Of a DNA stretch of 64,000 bases, positions 1 through 8,438 are shown piece by piece (within the stretch, counting starts at the first letter, position 1; each line of letters begins with the position of its first letter). Origin of the DNA: JAAXGX01 sp965203565 (GTDB lineage Bacteria > Acidobacteriota > Vicinamibacteria > Vicinamibacterales > UBA8438); the NCBI GenBank assembly GCA_965203565.1, contig OZ241896.1, positions 3,782,001-3,846,000 on the forward strand, in the 5' to 3' direction. Under the pieces are notes generated by a model. That model was given only the letters and a program-made list of their open reading frames with translations. It did not search any database and was not told where the DNA came from. Made by a program: the position numbers and the translations under genes.

Positions 1-2
1 AA

Positions 3-2123
3 CGCGCGAAGCAGGCGGACAGGTCCTTCGCGCGTTTCGTCGATGACCTGCGCAGGGCGTTCTGGAGATGGAAATCGTGACGAAACGCGTCGCTGCTCGC
101 CTCCGACCCGGCGAAGCACGACGACGAAGGCAAGGCGCTGAGCGCGCAGATCGCCGAGATCTTCAACCGGCAGAAGGAGGAAGGGGTGCAGCCGGTGCAG
201 AAGGACGACGTGTCGGAGGTGCTGCGCCGCCGCTTCTTCACGCCGGCGTCGATCGCCGACCCCGCCCGGTTCCTGCCGCACGTGACGGCGGCGGCGGGCA
301 ACCTCGCGGCCCTCGACGACGCGGTTCGGAAAGACCGCAGGTCGGTGGAGGACCGGCTCCACCGCGCGTACCCGTTCCATCCGGACCTGACCGACGTCTT
401 CTACACGCGCTGGACGCAGCTCGACCGGTTCCAGCGGACGCGCGGCATCCTGCGGACGTTCGCCGTCGCGCTCCGGGACGCCGAGCCGTGGGATCCGTCG
501 CCGCTGGTCGGGCCCGGCGTCTTCCTGCCGGCGCCCGGCCGGGCCGGCCTCGCGGAGGCGGCGCGCGAGCTGACCGGCGTCGCCACGCGCGAGGTGATCG
601 AGCGCGGCGGCCACGACTGGGCGGCGATCCTGGAGGGCGAGCTCGAGAAGGCGCGGACCATCCAGCGCGAGCAGCCGGGCCTGACCGGCCGCGAGGCGGA
701 GCAGGCGGTCTGCGCCGTGTTCCTCAGCTCGCAGCCGATCGGCCAGAAGGCGCTGACGCCGGACTTGGTCCGGCTGGTCGGCGCGGCGCGGCCCGACCGG
801 ATCGAGCTGGAGCAGGGGCTGCGGCGCTGGACGGAGCTGTCGTGGTTCCTCGACGACGCCGAGTTCGCGCCGGCCGCGGCGGCTCGCGTCGGGCCGGCGC
901 CGCTGCCGAAGGCGTGGCGGCTCGGCAACCGGCCCAACCTGCAGCAGATGCACCACGACGCCTGCGCCAACCGGGTGACGGCGGACGCGGTGGAGCGGCG
1001 GTTGCTCGCCGAGGTCCGCTCGACGAAGAGCCTGATCCAGGGGGCGAAGACGGCCGGCGCGCGCGTGCACCTGCTGCCGGACCGTCCCCGCGACGTGGAG
1101 GACGACGGCGAGTTCCACTTCGTCGTCCTGCCGCCGCGGGCGGTCTCCGAATCGGGCAAGCCGGGCCGGGAGGCGCGCCGCTTCCTCGACGAGACGACGG
1201 CGCCGAACCGTCCCCGCGTCCGCCGCAACGCGGTGGTGCTGGCGGCGCCGTCGCGCGACGGCCTGGAGGCGGCGCGCCGGAGCGTCCGGGCGTGGCTCGG
1301 CTGGGAGGAGGTGCGGGCGCAGCTCGAGGGCGGGCCGCAGGACCCGGTGCGGGAAGAGATGCTCGCGAACTGGACGGCGCAGGCGCGCCGGCGGATACCG
1401 GACGCCGTCCGCCAAGCCTGGACGATCGTCGTGACGGTGAGCGCCGACAACGCCGTGCAGGCGTTCAAGGTGACGGTCGGGTCCGATTCGCTGTTCCTGA
1501 CGATTGCGGCGGACCGGCGCGCCCGCATGCCGGAGACGGCGATCAACGCGGAGGCGCTGCTGCCGGGCGGGCCGTACGACCTGTGGCGCCCGGACGAGCC
1601 GGCGCGGCGCGTGAAGGACCTGGCGGGGGCGTTCGCCGAGCAGCCGCGGCTGCCGAAGATGATCCGCCGCCAGGAGATCTTCGACACGATAGACCGCGGC
1701 GTGCGCGACGGCCTGTTCGTCGCCCGGCTGGTCCGCCCCGACGGGTCGGCCCGGACATGGTGGCGCGCGCCGATCGACGAGGCGTCGCGCGGGGAGCCGG
1801 CGCTGGAGGTGGCGCTGCCGGCCGCGGCGACCCTTTCGGACCTCGATCCGGACGTGCTGTCGCCCGGCGTGCTGCCCGGGCTCTGGTCCGGCGACGCGGT
1901 CACGGTTGCGGACGCGGCCGGGTACTTCGCCGGCGGCCGGACGGTGATGACGCAGCGCGAGGGATACGAGGAGCCGGTGGCCATTCCGGCCTGCCCGGCC
2001 GCGGCGGTCGAGGCGGCCGCCGCGGAGGCGGTCCGCCGGGGGAGCCTCCGGCTGGCGCACGGGCCGGCGACAGCCCGTGGTAAAACCCCGCGTCGCACCG
2101 AGACGGGCGGGGCGCCCGGCTGA
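3..2123 (+). pseudogene. DUF499-family ATPase, main fragment (5' truncated by window, broken)
   Basis: The frame from base 81 reads RNASLLASDPAKHDD and continues with EVLRRRFF, then a long all-helical segment; this matches my recollection of DUF499 (AAA-type) proteins, which occur in phage-defence loci beside DUF1156 methylases and helicases. None of those partners is visible here because the gene enters from outside the window. The reading frame is broken near the left edge: bases 3-60 (RSFARFVDDLRRA), 62-88 (LEMEIVTK) and 84 onward (NASLLASD) look like one continuous protein but lie in frames 3, 2 and 3. The frame ends at TGA 2121-2123, inside a MITE inserted at 2071, so the last 17 residues come from the element. 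A downstream start (GTG 186) would give 645 residues. Family call moderately sure; a pseudogene or assembly errors are both possible. Confidence 0.7.
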
Positions 2124-2228
2124 CAAGGCGTGAGGAGGGAGCATATTGGCCATATTCGACCGACGAACAACGCAGTTCAGCCGGGATGCAGCGCCCGTCG
2201 AATGCAGCGGGGATTTTGCCACGGGCTG
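2071..2228 (+). mobile_element. 158-bp MITE-like element, copy 1
   Basis: The ends are CAGCCCGTGGTAAAA and its imperfect complement TTTTGCCACGGGCTG, about 25 bp of terminal inverted repeat. The element is flanked by a 4-bp direct repeat GCGA (2067-2070 and 2229-2232). It carries no gene. It lies inside the DUF499 gene. Removing the element plus one GCGA restores an open frame reading ...PASFQGE... across the junction. Internally it has TGA at 2121-2123 followed by a GAGGAGG purine tract at 2132-2138. Transposase family cannot be assigned; several IS families make 4-bp target duplications. Confidence 0.9.
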
Positions 2229-2753
2229 GCGAGCTTCCAGGGTGAACCGCTGCCGGCCGGCGTCCTGACCGGGGCGGCCGAGCTTCGCGCGCCGCTCGCG
2301 CCGCTGCCGGTGGACCGCCTCATGCCGGAGGCGGCGCCGGACGCCTGGAGCGGAACGGAGACGACCGCCGTCGCGCTCGCGGCGGCGCTCGCCGCCCAGG
2401 AGGGTCGGCCGCTGCCCTGGGCCGTGGTGCGCCGGGCGATCGACGATGCGGTCTCGTCCCGCTGGCTGGAAATGGCGCCCGGCGGCGGGCCGTGGCCGTG
2501 CGACGCGGCCGGCGCGGCGCAGGTGACGTTGCGCCAGCCGGACGGCTTCCAGCCGACGTCCGTCTCGGAGTCGCGGGAGGCGTACACGGCCGCCGCTGTG
2601 CTCGAGCCGTCCCGCCTCCAGGACCTGGTCGACGCGCTGCCGGAGGTGGTCAAGGCGGCGGCCGGCGTGCCGCTGGCGTTCCGGCTCGACGTCACCCTGG
2701 CAGCCCGTGGTGGAACCCCGCGTCGCACCGAGACGGGCGGGGCGCCCGGCTGA
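2130..2753 (+). pseudogene. DUF499-family ATPase, second fragment between two MITEs
   Basis: Residues from about base 2232 (SFQGEPLPAGVL) to 2700 (FRLDVTL) continue the DUF499 protein in the same frame as the fragment ending at 2123. The first 34 codons (from GTG 2130) and the last 18 codons are MITE sequence. The native part includes TETTAVALAAALA and SRLQDLVDALPEVV, a helical C-terminal region. It could be translated only by re-initiation inside the MITE, from GTG 2130 or perhaps the ATT at 2145 behind the GAGGAGG tract, or by readthrough of the TGA at 2121. Whether any product is made is unknown. Confidence 0.65.
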
Positions 2754-2858
2754 CAAGGCGTGAGGAGGGCGCATATTGGGCATACGCAACCGACGAACAA
2801 CGCAGTTCAGCCGGGATGCAGCGCCCGTCGAATGCAGCGGGGCTTTCATCACGGGCTG
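2701..2858 (+). mobile_element. 158-bp MITE-like element, copy 2
   Basis: Same length and orientation as the copy at 2071, with ends CAGCCCGTGGTGGAA and ATCACGGGCTG and a 4-bp direct repeat CTGG on each side (2697-2700, 2859-2862). It differs from copy 1 at scattered positions (for example GGGCATACGCAACCG where copy 1 has GGCCATATTCGACCG), so it is not a fresh tandem copy. It sits 472 bp beyond copy 1 in the same gene and again brings one in-frame TGA (2751-2753). Confidence 0.9.
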
Positions 2859-2954
2859 CTGGGCGCCGCCGGGCAGGACGTTGCGCCGGAGACGGCGGCG
2901 TCTATCGACGCGCTGCTGCGCGGCGTCAGCCCCGACCTGCGCCTCCGGCGGTGA
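2859..2954 (+). pseudogene. DUF499-family ATPase, C-terminal tail after second MITE
   Basis: Joining base 2700 to base 2863 (removing the MITE and one CTGG) gives ...VTLGAAGQDVAPETAASIDALL... ending at TGA 2952-2954. This is a plausible natural C-terminus in the same frame as the two upstream fragments. The stretch therefore fixes the original gene end at 2954. It has no start of its own outside MITE sequence. Confidence 0.65.
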
Positions 2955-2990
2955 CCGCCCCTGCCCGGCGTCTGTGGTAGTCTGGCGGCC

Positions 2991-3773
2991 ATGCCGCCGG
3001 CGCGTTCCAGCGTCATGCCGCGAGGTCCGGACTTGCCGCCGACGTTCTCGTCCGACGCGCGTCCCCGTCACGGCTTCGCCGCCGCGCGGCTTCGGGCGGC
3101 CGGGAGATGCGTCCGCGCGGCCGCGGCCGCCGTTCTGCTTTCCCCGGCGGCCGCGGCGGGACAGCCGGCCGGGTTGCCGCCGGCGATTCCGCTCTTTCCG
3201 TTGCAGGACGTGGTGCTGTTTCCCGACATGTCCCGGCCGCTGCACGTCTTCGAGCCGCGCTATCGTGCGATGGTGGCCGATGCGGTTCGGGGCGACGGCC
3301 TGATCGGGATGGTCCTGCTCCGGCCGGGGCACGAAGCGGAGTACGAGGGGAACCCGCCGATCTTCCCGATCGGGTGCGCGGGCGAGATCGCCGAGGCGGA
3401 GGAGCTCGACGACGGCCGCTGGCTGATCGTCCTGCGCGGGGTCGTCCGGTTCCGCGTGCTCGGCGAGGACTGGAGCCGGCCGTACCGGGTGGCGGACGTC
3501 GAGGCTGTCGCCGAGCGGCTCGACGAGGCCGGCCGGACGGCGCTCCGCGGCTACCGCCCGCGCCTCGAGGCGGTGCTCGCGTCGGCGGCGCCGGGCGCCG
3601 AGGCGCCGCCGGCCGACTGGTCCGACCCGGAGCTGGTCAACGGGCTGGCCCAGTTCCTCGATCTCGAACCGCTCGATCGCCAGACGCTGCTCGAGGCGGC
3701 CGGTCCGCTCGCGCGGGCCGAAGCGTTGCTGGAGCTGATCGGGGAGCCGGCCGGACAGGAGGATCGCCGATGA
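2991..3773 (+). CDS. LON substrate-binding domain protein, exported
   Basis: A 260-residue protein. Residues about 30-58 form a signal-like Ala-rich hydrophobic stretch ending AAAAGQPAG. From about residue 63 (IPLFPLQDVVLFP) the sequence is a classic LON N-terminal (PUA-like) substrate-binding domain, with FEPRYRAMV and RWLIVLRGVVRF following. No AAA or protease domain is present, so this is a stand-alone LON-N protein, not the protease. The role is unknown; such proteins may bind unfolded protein or small ligands. The stop overlaps the next start (ATGA at 3770), so it is probably co-translated with the epoxide hydrolase. A TAGTCT box about 10 bp before ATG 2991 suggests a short or leaderless transcript. 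An internal start nearer the LON domain is possible. Confidence 0.8.
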   Translation: MPPARSSVMPRGPDLPPTFSSDARPRHGFAAARLRAAGRCVRAAAAAVLLSPAAAAGQPAGLPPAIPLFPLQDVVLFPDMSRPLHVFEPRYRAMVADAVRGDGLIGMVLLRPGHEAEYEGNPPIFPIGCAGEIAEAEELDDGRWLIVLRGVVRFRVLGEDWSRPYRVADVEAVAERLDEAGRTALRGYRPRLEAVLASAAPGAEAPPADWSDPELVNGLAQFLDLEPLDRQTLLEAAGPLARAEALLELIGEPAGQEDRR

Positions 3774-5065
3774 AGGCCGCCGTGCGGCGCGCGCCGCGGA
3801 TCGCTTGGCGGTGGCGCGTCGCCGCCGCCGTTGCGGCGGGGGCGGCGGTTCTTGCGGCGCGGGCGGCGGTCCCGCCGCCGGCCTCCGCGGGCCAGCCGCC
3901 GGCGGGCGCGGCCGTCACGCCGTTCACGATCGACGTCCCGGACGCCGTGCTCGACGACCTCGCGCGGCGGCTGGCCCGCGCGCGCTTTCCGGACCAGCTC
4001 GACGGCGCCGGCTGGACGTACGGCACGGACCTCGACTATCTCCGGGAGCTGGCCGCGTACTGGCGGGACGAGTTCGACTGGCGCGCGCAGGAGCGCCGCC
4101 TGAACGCGTTTCCGCAGTTCACCACGCACGTCGACGGGCTCGACGTCCATTTCGTCCACCGCCGCTCGCCCGAGCCGGGCGCGCTTCCCCTCATGCTGCT
4201 CCACGGCTGGCCCGGCACGTTCTTCGAGTTCTCGAAGCTGATCGATCGGCTGGCCGACCCGGTCCGCCACGGCGGGCGCGCCGAGGACGCGTTCCACGTG
4301 GTGGTCCCCTCGCTGCCCGGCTACGGCTTCTCCGAGCGGCCCCGGCGGCCGGGACATTCGCGCACGCGCACGGCGCGGATGTTCATGGAGGTGATGGCGC
4401 GCCTCGGCTACGGCCGCTACGGCGTGCAGGCGGGCGACATCGGCGCCAGCGTCGCGCTGCAGATGGCGCTGGCCGACCGGGACCGGATGGCCGGCCTGCA
4501 CCTCAACCTGTGCAGCGGCGACCCGCCGGACCCGGACGATCCGGAGGCCGGCCTGTCGCCGGACGAGATCGAGCGGTTGCGCGGCCGGCGGGCCTACTTC
4601 GGCGAGGACGAACGCGGCTATGCGCTCATCCAGGGGACGCGGCCCCAGACGCTCGGCTACGGGCTGAACGATTCGCCGGTGGGGCTGGCGGCCTGGATCG
4701 TCGAGAAGTACCGCACCTGGTGCGACTGCGGCGGCCACCCCGAGACCATCTTCACGAAGGACGAACTGCTGACCACGGTGATGATCTACTGGGTGACGGA
4801 GACCGCGACCTCGGCCGCCCGGTACTACTACGAGGGCCGCCACATCCCGGAGCCGCCGTACGCGCCGGTGGAGCGGCGGGTCGAAGTGCCGACCGGGTGC
4901 GCCGTCTTTCCGCACGAGCTCGGGTTCACCCCCCGCAGCTGGGCCGAGAGGCGCTTCGACGTCCGGCGGTTCACGTACATGGAGCGCGGCGGGCATTTCG
5001 CCGCGCTCGAACAGCCGGAGCTGCTGGCCGGCGAGTTGCGGGCGTTCTTCCGGGACCTGCGGTAG
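3770..5065 (+). CDS. Epoxide hydrolase (EHN / alpha-beta hydrolase), exported
   Basis: A 431-residue protein starting at ATG 3770, overlapping the stop of the LON-domain gene by 4 bp. A signal-like segment (residues about 14-41) precedes the N-terminal EHN lid domain, from TPFTIDVPDAVLDDL. The alpha/beta core has the oxyanion motif HGWPG at 145-149, the nucleophile Asp223 in QAGDIGAS, and the catalytic His409 in RGGHFAALEQP. Family members hydrolyse epoxides to diols, as in juvenile-hormone and microsomal epoxide hydrolases. The usual nucleophile motif GGDWG is changed to AGDIG, losing the Trp after Asp, which may affect substrate range. Length is typical for the family. Physiological substrate unknown. 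Confidence 0.88.
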   Translation: MKAAVRRAPRIAWRWRVAAAVAAGAAVLAARAAVPPPASAGQPPAGAAVTPFTIDVPDAVLDDLARRLARARFPDQLDGAGWTYGTDLDYLRELAAYWRDEFDWRAQERRLNAFPQFTTHVDGLDVHFVHRRSPEPGALPLMLLHGWPGTFFEFSKLIDRLADPVRHGGRAEDAFHVVVPSLPGYGFSERPRRPGHSRTRTARMFMEVMARLGYGRYGVQAGDIGASVALQMALADRDRMAGLHLNLCSGDPPDPDDPEAGLSPDEIERLRGRRAYFGEDERGYALIQGTRPQTLGYGLNDSPVGLAAWIVEKYRTWCDCGGHPETIFTKDELLTTVMIYWVTETATSAARYYYEGRHIPEPPYAPVERRVEVPTGCAVFPHELGFTPRSWAERRFDVRRFTYMERGGHFAALEQPELLAGELRAFFRDLR

Positions 5066-5066
5066 C

Positions 5067-5108
5067 GGCCCGTGGTGGAGTCCCGCGGGGCGCCGAGACG
5101 GGCGGCGG
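5067..5108 (+). repeat. Degenerate MITE left end
   Basis: The 42 bp from GGCCCGTGGTGGAG to GAGACGGGCGGCGG match the first ~42 bp of the 158-bp element (CAGCCCGTGGTGGAA ... GAGACGGGCGGGG) with a few changes and one gap. No right end or target duplication is visible. It covers the GTG start of the DUF5916 gene, which may therefore begin inside old element sequence. Confidence 0.5.
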
Positions 5109-7297
5109 GGTGTGCGGCGGCGCTGGTCGCCGCCTGCGCCTGCGCCGCGCCGGCCGCGGCGGGACAGGCCGCCTCCGGCGGCGGCAGGACGGTGCGGGCG
5201 GTCCGCGTCGAGCCGCTGCGCATCGACGGCGTCCTGGGCGAGCGTCTCTACCGGGATTTCCCGCCGGCGTCCGGCTTCGTGCAGGTCGAGCCGGTCGAGG
5301 GCGCCCCGGCGACCGAGCGGACCGAGGTCTGGACGGCGTTCGACGACGACAACTTCTACGTCGCCGGCCGGTGCTGGGACTCGGCGCCGGAGTCGCGGTG
5401 GGTGGTCAACGAGCTGCGCCGCGACAACTTCAACATCGGCCAGAACGAGTACGTCGACGTCGTGCTCGACACCTTCCACGACGGCCGGAACGCCGTCGAC
5501 TTCACGGTCAACCCGCTCGGCGGCCGGATGGACGGCCAGATCACCGACGAGCGCGACTACAGCGCCGACTGGAACCCGATCTGGTCGGTGCGGACGGGGC
5601 GGTTCGACGGCGGCTGGACGTTCGAGGCGGCCATCCCGTTCAAGTCGCTGCGCTACCGGCCGGGACGGGAGCAGGTCTGGGGGTTCAACGTCGTCCGGTT
5701 CGTCCGGTGGAAGAACGAGCAGTCGGCGCTCACGCCGCTCCCGGCCGCGCGGGGACAGGCCGCCATCATGCAGATATCGCTGGCGGCGCGGCTGGTCGGG
5801 ATCGAGGCGCCGCCCGGCGGCCGGACGCTGGAGATCAAGCCGTACGCCATCGCCGACCTCGCCACCGACCGCCGCGGCCCGCGGCCGGCGTCGAACGATC
5901 CGGGCGCGGACGCCGGGATCGACCTGAAGTACGGCCTGACGCAGAACCTCGTCGCCGACGTCACCGTCAACACCGACTTCGCGCAGGTCGAGGCGGACGA
6001 GCAGCAGGTGAACCTGACCCGGTTCAGCCTGTTCTTCCCGGAGAAGCGGGAGTTCTTCCTGGAGAACCAGGGCGTGTTCGCGTTCGGCGGGTCGTCCACC
6101 GGGCTGTTCGGCGACCCCAACGTCCCGCTCCTGTTCTACAGCCGCCGGATCGGCCTGCACGAGCAGGGCGAGACGCCGATAGACGCCGGCGGCCGGCTGA
6201 CCGGCCGGGTCGGGGGGCTGAGCGTCGGCGTGCTGGGCATCCGGACCGGCGACGACCCCGAGTCGGGCGCGGCGGCCACCGGCTTCACGGTGGCGCGGCT
6301 CAAGCACGACGTGCTGCGGCGGAGCAGCATCGGGGCGATCGCCGCGCGGCGGTCGGTGTCGGCGCGGGGCGCCGGGTCGAACGCGACGTACGGCGTCGAC
6401 GGCGCGTTCGCGTTCTACGACAACCTGAACGTCAACGCCTACTGGGCCGGGACCTCGACCGCCGGGTTCGACGACGAGGTCAGCTACCGGGGGCAGCTCG
6501 ACTACGCCGGCGACCGGTACGGCGTGCAGATCGAGCGGCTGGTGGTGGGGAGCGGCTTCAATCCGGAGATCGGGTTCCTCCGCCGCGGCGACTTCGAGCG
6601 GAGCTTCGCGGCGCTGCGGTTCAGCCCGCGCCCCCGATCGATCGAGGCGATCCGGAAGCTGTCGTGGGAGGGGCGGATCGACCACGTCACCGACCGGAAC
6701 GGGCGGCTCGAGACGCGCGAGCAGCACGGCCGCTTCGGCGTCACGTTCGAGAGCAGCGACCTGTTCGACCTGTTCTACACCCGCAGCTACGAGTTTCTCG
6801 AGGAGCCGTTCGCGATCGCGCCGGGGGTCGTGCTGCCGGTCGGCGGCTACCGTTTCCAGCAGCTGGAGGCGACGTTCACGTTCGGCCAGCAGCGGCCGTT
6901 CTCCGGCGCGTTGTCGGTCGCCCGCGGGTCGTTCTACGGCGGGGACAGCGCCAGCGCGAGCTTCTCCCAGGGGCGGCTCGAGATCACGCCGCGGCTGTCG
7001 CTGGAGCCGAGCGCGTCGCTGCACTGGATCGACCTGCCGCAGGGGCGGTTCTCGACCGAGCTGGCGGCGGCGCGGACGACCTGGACGATGTCGCCGCTGA
7101 TGTTCGTCAGCGCCCTCGTGCAGTACAACTCCGCCGCCGGCTCGCTCGGCGCGAACGTGCGCTTCCGGTGGGAATACCTGCCCGGCAGCGAGCTGTTCGT
7201 CGTGTACAACGAGGCGCACGACACGCTGCGGCCCGGTCCGCCGGAGCTGCGCAGCCGTGCGATCATCGTCAAGATCAACCGGTTGTTCCGGTTGTGA
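5072..7297 (+). CDS. CBM9-like / DUF5916 outer-membrane-type protein
   Basis: A 741-residue protein. A signal peptide (GCAAALVAACACAAPAAAGQ, residues about 14-33) is followed by a carbohydrate-binding-family-9-like domain from LRIDGVLGE through TVNPLGGRMDGQ and EAAIPFKSLRY. The second half (from about residue 250, LEIKPYAIADL) is DUF5916: DLKYGLTQNLVADVTVNTDFAQVEAD, split here only by my description, and FFPEKREFF are hallmark segments. The rest is beta-rich and ends KINRLFRL, consistent with an outer-membrane barrel. Function is not established; the family is common in Acidobacteriota and Bacteroidota. The GTG start lies 6 bp after the previous stop, inside sequence resembling a MITE end; a second GTG at 5075 is equally usable. 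Confidence 0.85.
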   Translation: MVESRGAPRRAAGCAAALVAACACAAPAAAGQAASGGGRTVRAVRVEPLRIDGVLGERLYRDFPPASGFVQVEPVEGAPATERTEVWTAFDDDNFYVAGRCWDSAPESRWVVNELRRDNFNIGQNEYVDVVLDTFHDGRNAVDFTVNPLGGRMDGQITDERDYSADWNPIWSVRTGRFDGGWTFEAAIPFKSLRYRPGREQVWGFNVVRFVRWKNEQSALTPLPAARGQAAIMQISLAARLVGIEAPPGGRTLEIKPYAIADLATDRRGPRPASNDPGADAGIDLKYGLTQNLVADVTVNTDFAQVEADEQQVNLTRFSLFFPEKREFFLENQGVFAFGGSSTGLFGDPNVPLLFYSRRIGLHEQGETPIDAGGRLTGRVGGLSVGVLGIRTGDDPESGAAATGFTVARLKHDVLRRSSIGAIAARRSVSARGAGSNATYGVDGAFAFYDNLNVNAYWAGTSTAGFDDEVSYRGQLDYAGDRYGVQIERLVVGSGFNPEIGFLRRGDFERSFAALRFSPRPRSIEAIRKLSWEGRIDHVTDRNGRLETREQHGRFGVTFESSDLFDLFYTRSYEFLEEPFAIAPGVVLPVGGYRFQQLEATFTFGQQRPFSGALSVARGSFYGGDSASASFSQGRLEITPRLSLEPSASLHWIDLPQGRFSTELAAARTTWTMSPLMFVSALVQYNSAAGSLGANVRFRWEYLPGSELFVVYNEAHDTLRPGPPELRSRAIIVKINRLFRL

Positions 7298-7322
7298 ACG
7301 GTCATTGGTCCGGGAGGATGAG

Positions 7323-7826
7323 ATGCGACGCAGACTCGGATTTGGCGTGGTCGTACTGGCGGCGGCGGCCGCCGCCGGTTCGGCGCAGCAGGCGCGGCCG
7401 GGCGCCGACCCGTTCAACGGGACGTGGCGCCTCAACGTCGAGAAGACGAAGGAGCTGTCGGGCGGGACGTCGCCGGTGCACGAGATCATCACGTTCGAGA
7501 TCGGCGACGACGGCGTGCAGCATTACCAGGTGGAGATCCGGAGCAGCGAGGACGCGCCGCTGCGGCGCGGCTGGTACGACTCGAAGTACAACGAGGCCCG
7601 GTTCGCGCCGTACGAGGGGACGGTATACCCGCCGGACGCCGGCATGGAGGTGATGACGGTCAAGGTGGACGATCGGACCCACTACCGGATCGCACGGACC
7701 CGCGAGGGCGAGGCGCGCTACGTCATGATGCGGCGGCTGTCCGACGACGGGCGGTCGTACATCTCGGCCGGCCTCCGCATCGACGGCGCGCCGGGACTCT
7801 ACCGCTGGATGGACCGGGTGGAGTAG
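7323..7826 (+). CDS. Secreted lipocalin-like hypothetical protein
   Basis: A 167-residue protein with a signal peptide (FGVVVLAAAAAAGSAQQ). The mature part begins DPFNGTWRLNVEKTK, typical of small secreted beta-barrel proteins of Acidobacteriota that open with a G-T-W motif, and stays beta-rich through TVYPPDAGMEVMTVKVDD to the end. No catalytic motif seen. ATG 7323 has a good Shine-Dalgarno (GGGAGGATGAG) just upstream, so this start is preferred to any earlier one. It follows the DUF5916 gene by 25 bp and may be in the same transcript. Function unknown. Confidence 0.75.
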   Translation: MRRRLGFGVVVLAAAAAAGSAQQARPGADPFNGTWRLNVEKTKELSGGTSPVHEIITFEIGDDGVQHYQVEIRSSEDAPLRRGWYDSKYNEARFAPYEGTVYPPDAGMEVMTVKVDDRTHYRIARTREGEARYVMMRRLSDDGRSYISAGLRIDGAPGLYRWMDRVE

Positions 7827-7929
7827 GATGCCCGGAGCGGCGGACGTTCCGGCCGGGCGAGGCGGGCGCCGGACGTCCACCGGGTGATCCGCAACGGACG
7901 ATCTTCGGGATTTTCGGGAGGAGGGGACT

Positions 7930-8433
7930 GTGCGTACACGGCAACTGGCGGCGGCGGCCGCGCTGGTCGGCGCGGGTCTGGCGATCGGGTGGTTCTCCGG
8001 ACAGGGGAGCGGGAGCGCGGCGGCGGCGGACGGCGCGCTCATGGCGCAGGACTATGCGGAGATCGAGCAGTTGTACTGGCGCTACAACCATGGCGCCGAC
8101 TTCCGGGACGCCGACCTGTTCGTCTCGGCGTTCGCCGACGATGCGGTCTTCAAGGTCGGCGACCGGCAGTTCTCGGGCCGGGAGGAGCTGATGGCGTTCC
8201 GCCGGGAGCGGCACGCCGGGCGGACCGGCGACACCGGCCGCCGCCACTGGAACAACGGCTGGCGGATCACGCCGACCGCCGACGGCGCGATGGGCCGGAC
8301 CTACTGGCTGCTGGTCGACGTCAGCGGCGGCCAGCCGAACCACGTCTCGTCCGGCTATTACGACGACGAATACGTCAAGACGCCGGACGGCTGGCGGATC
8401 AGCAGCCGGACGATCAGCCTGGACGCCGGGTAG
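7930..8433 (+). CDS. Exported SnoaL/NTF2-like protein
   Basis: A 167-residue protein from GTG 7930, with a strong purine-rich Shine-Dalgarno (GGGAGGAGGGG) upstream. A signal peptide or N-terminal anchor (LAAAAALVGAGLAIGWFSG) precedes a SnoaL/NTF2-like fold: DYAEIEQLYWRYNHG, a DLFVSAFADDAVFKVG strand-turn region, and the terminal GWRISSRTI. Such domains act as ligand-binding cones or as isomerases/dehydratases; no residue here decides between these. It sits between the lipocalin-like gene and a secreted-family gene, 5 bp before the latter, so co-expression is likely. Confidence 0.8.
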   Translation: MRTRQLAAAAALVGAGLAIGWFSGQGSGSAAAADGALMAQDYAEIEQLYWRYNHGADFRDADLFVSAFADDAVFKVGDRQFSGREELMAFRRERHAGRTGDTGRRHWNNGWRITPTADGAMGRTYWLLVDVSGGQPNHVSSGYYDDEYVKTPDGWRISSRTISLDAG

Positions 8434-8438
8434 CAGGC

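Noticed and set aside
3551..7492. A 1313-codon open frame on the minus strand
   Set aside because: It runs antisense to three well-supported genes and is Arg/Pro/Ala-rich with no motifs; it is a mirror of high third-position GC. The same holds for the long frames at 11912-13201, 20973-22380 and 30956-33544.
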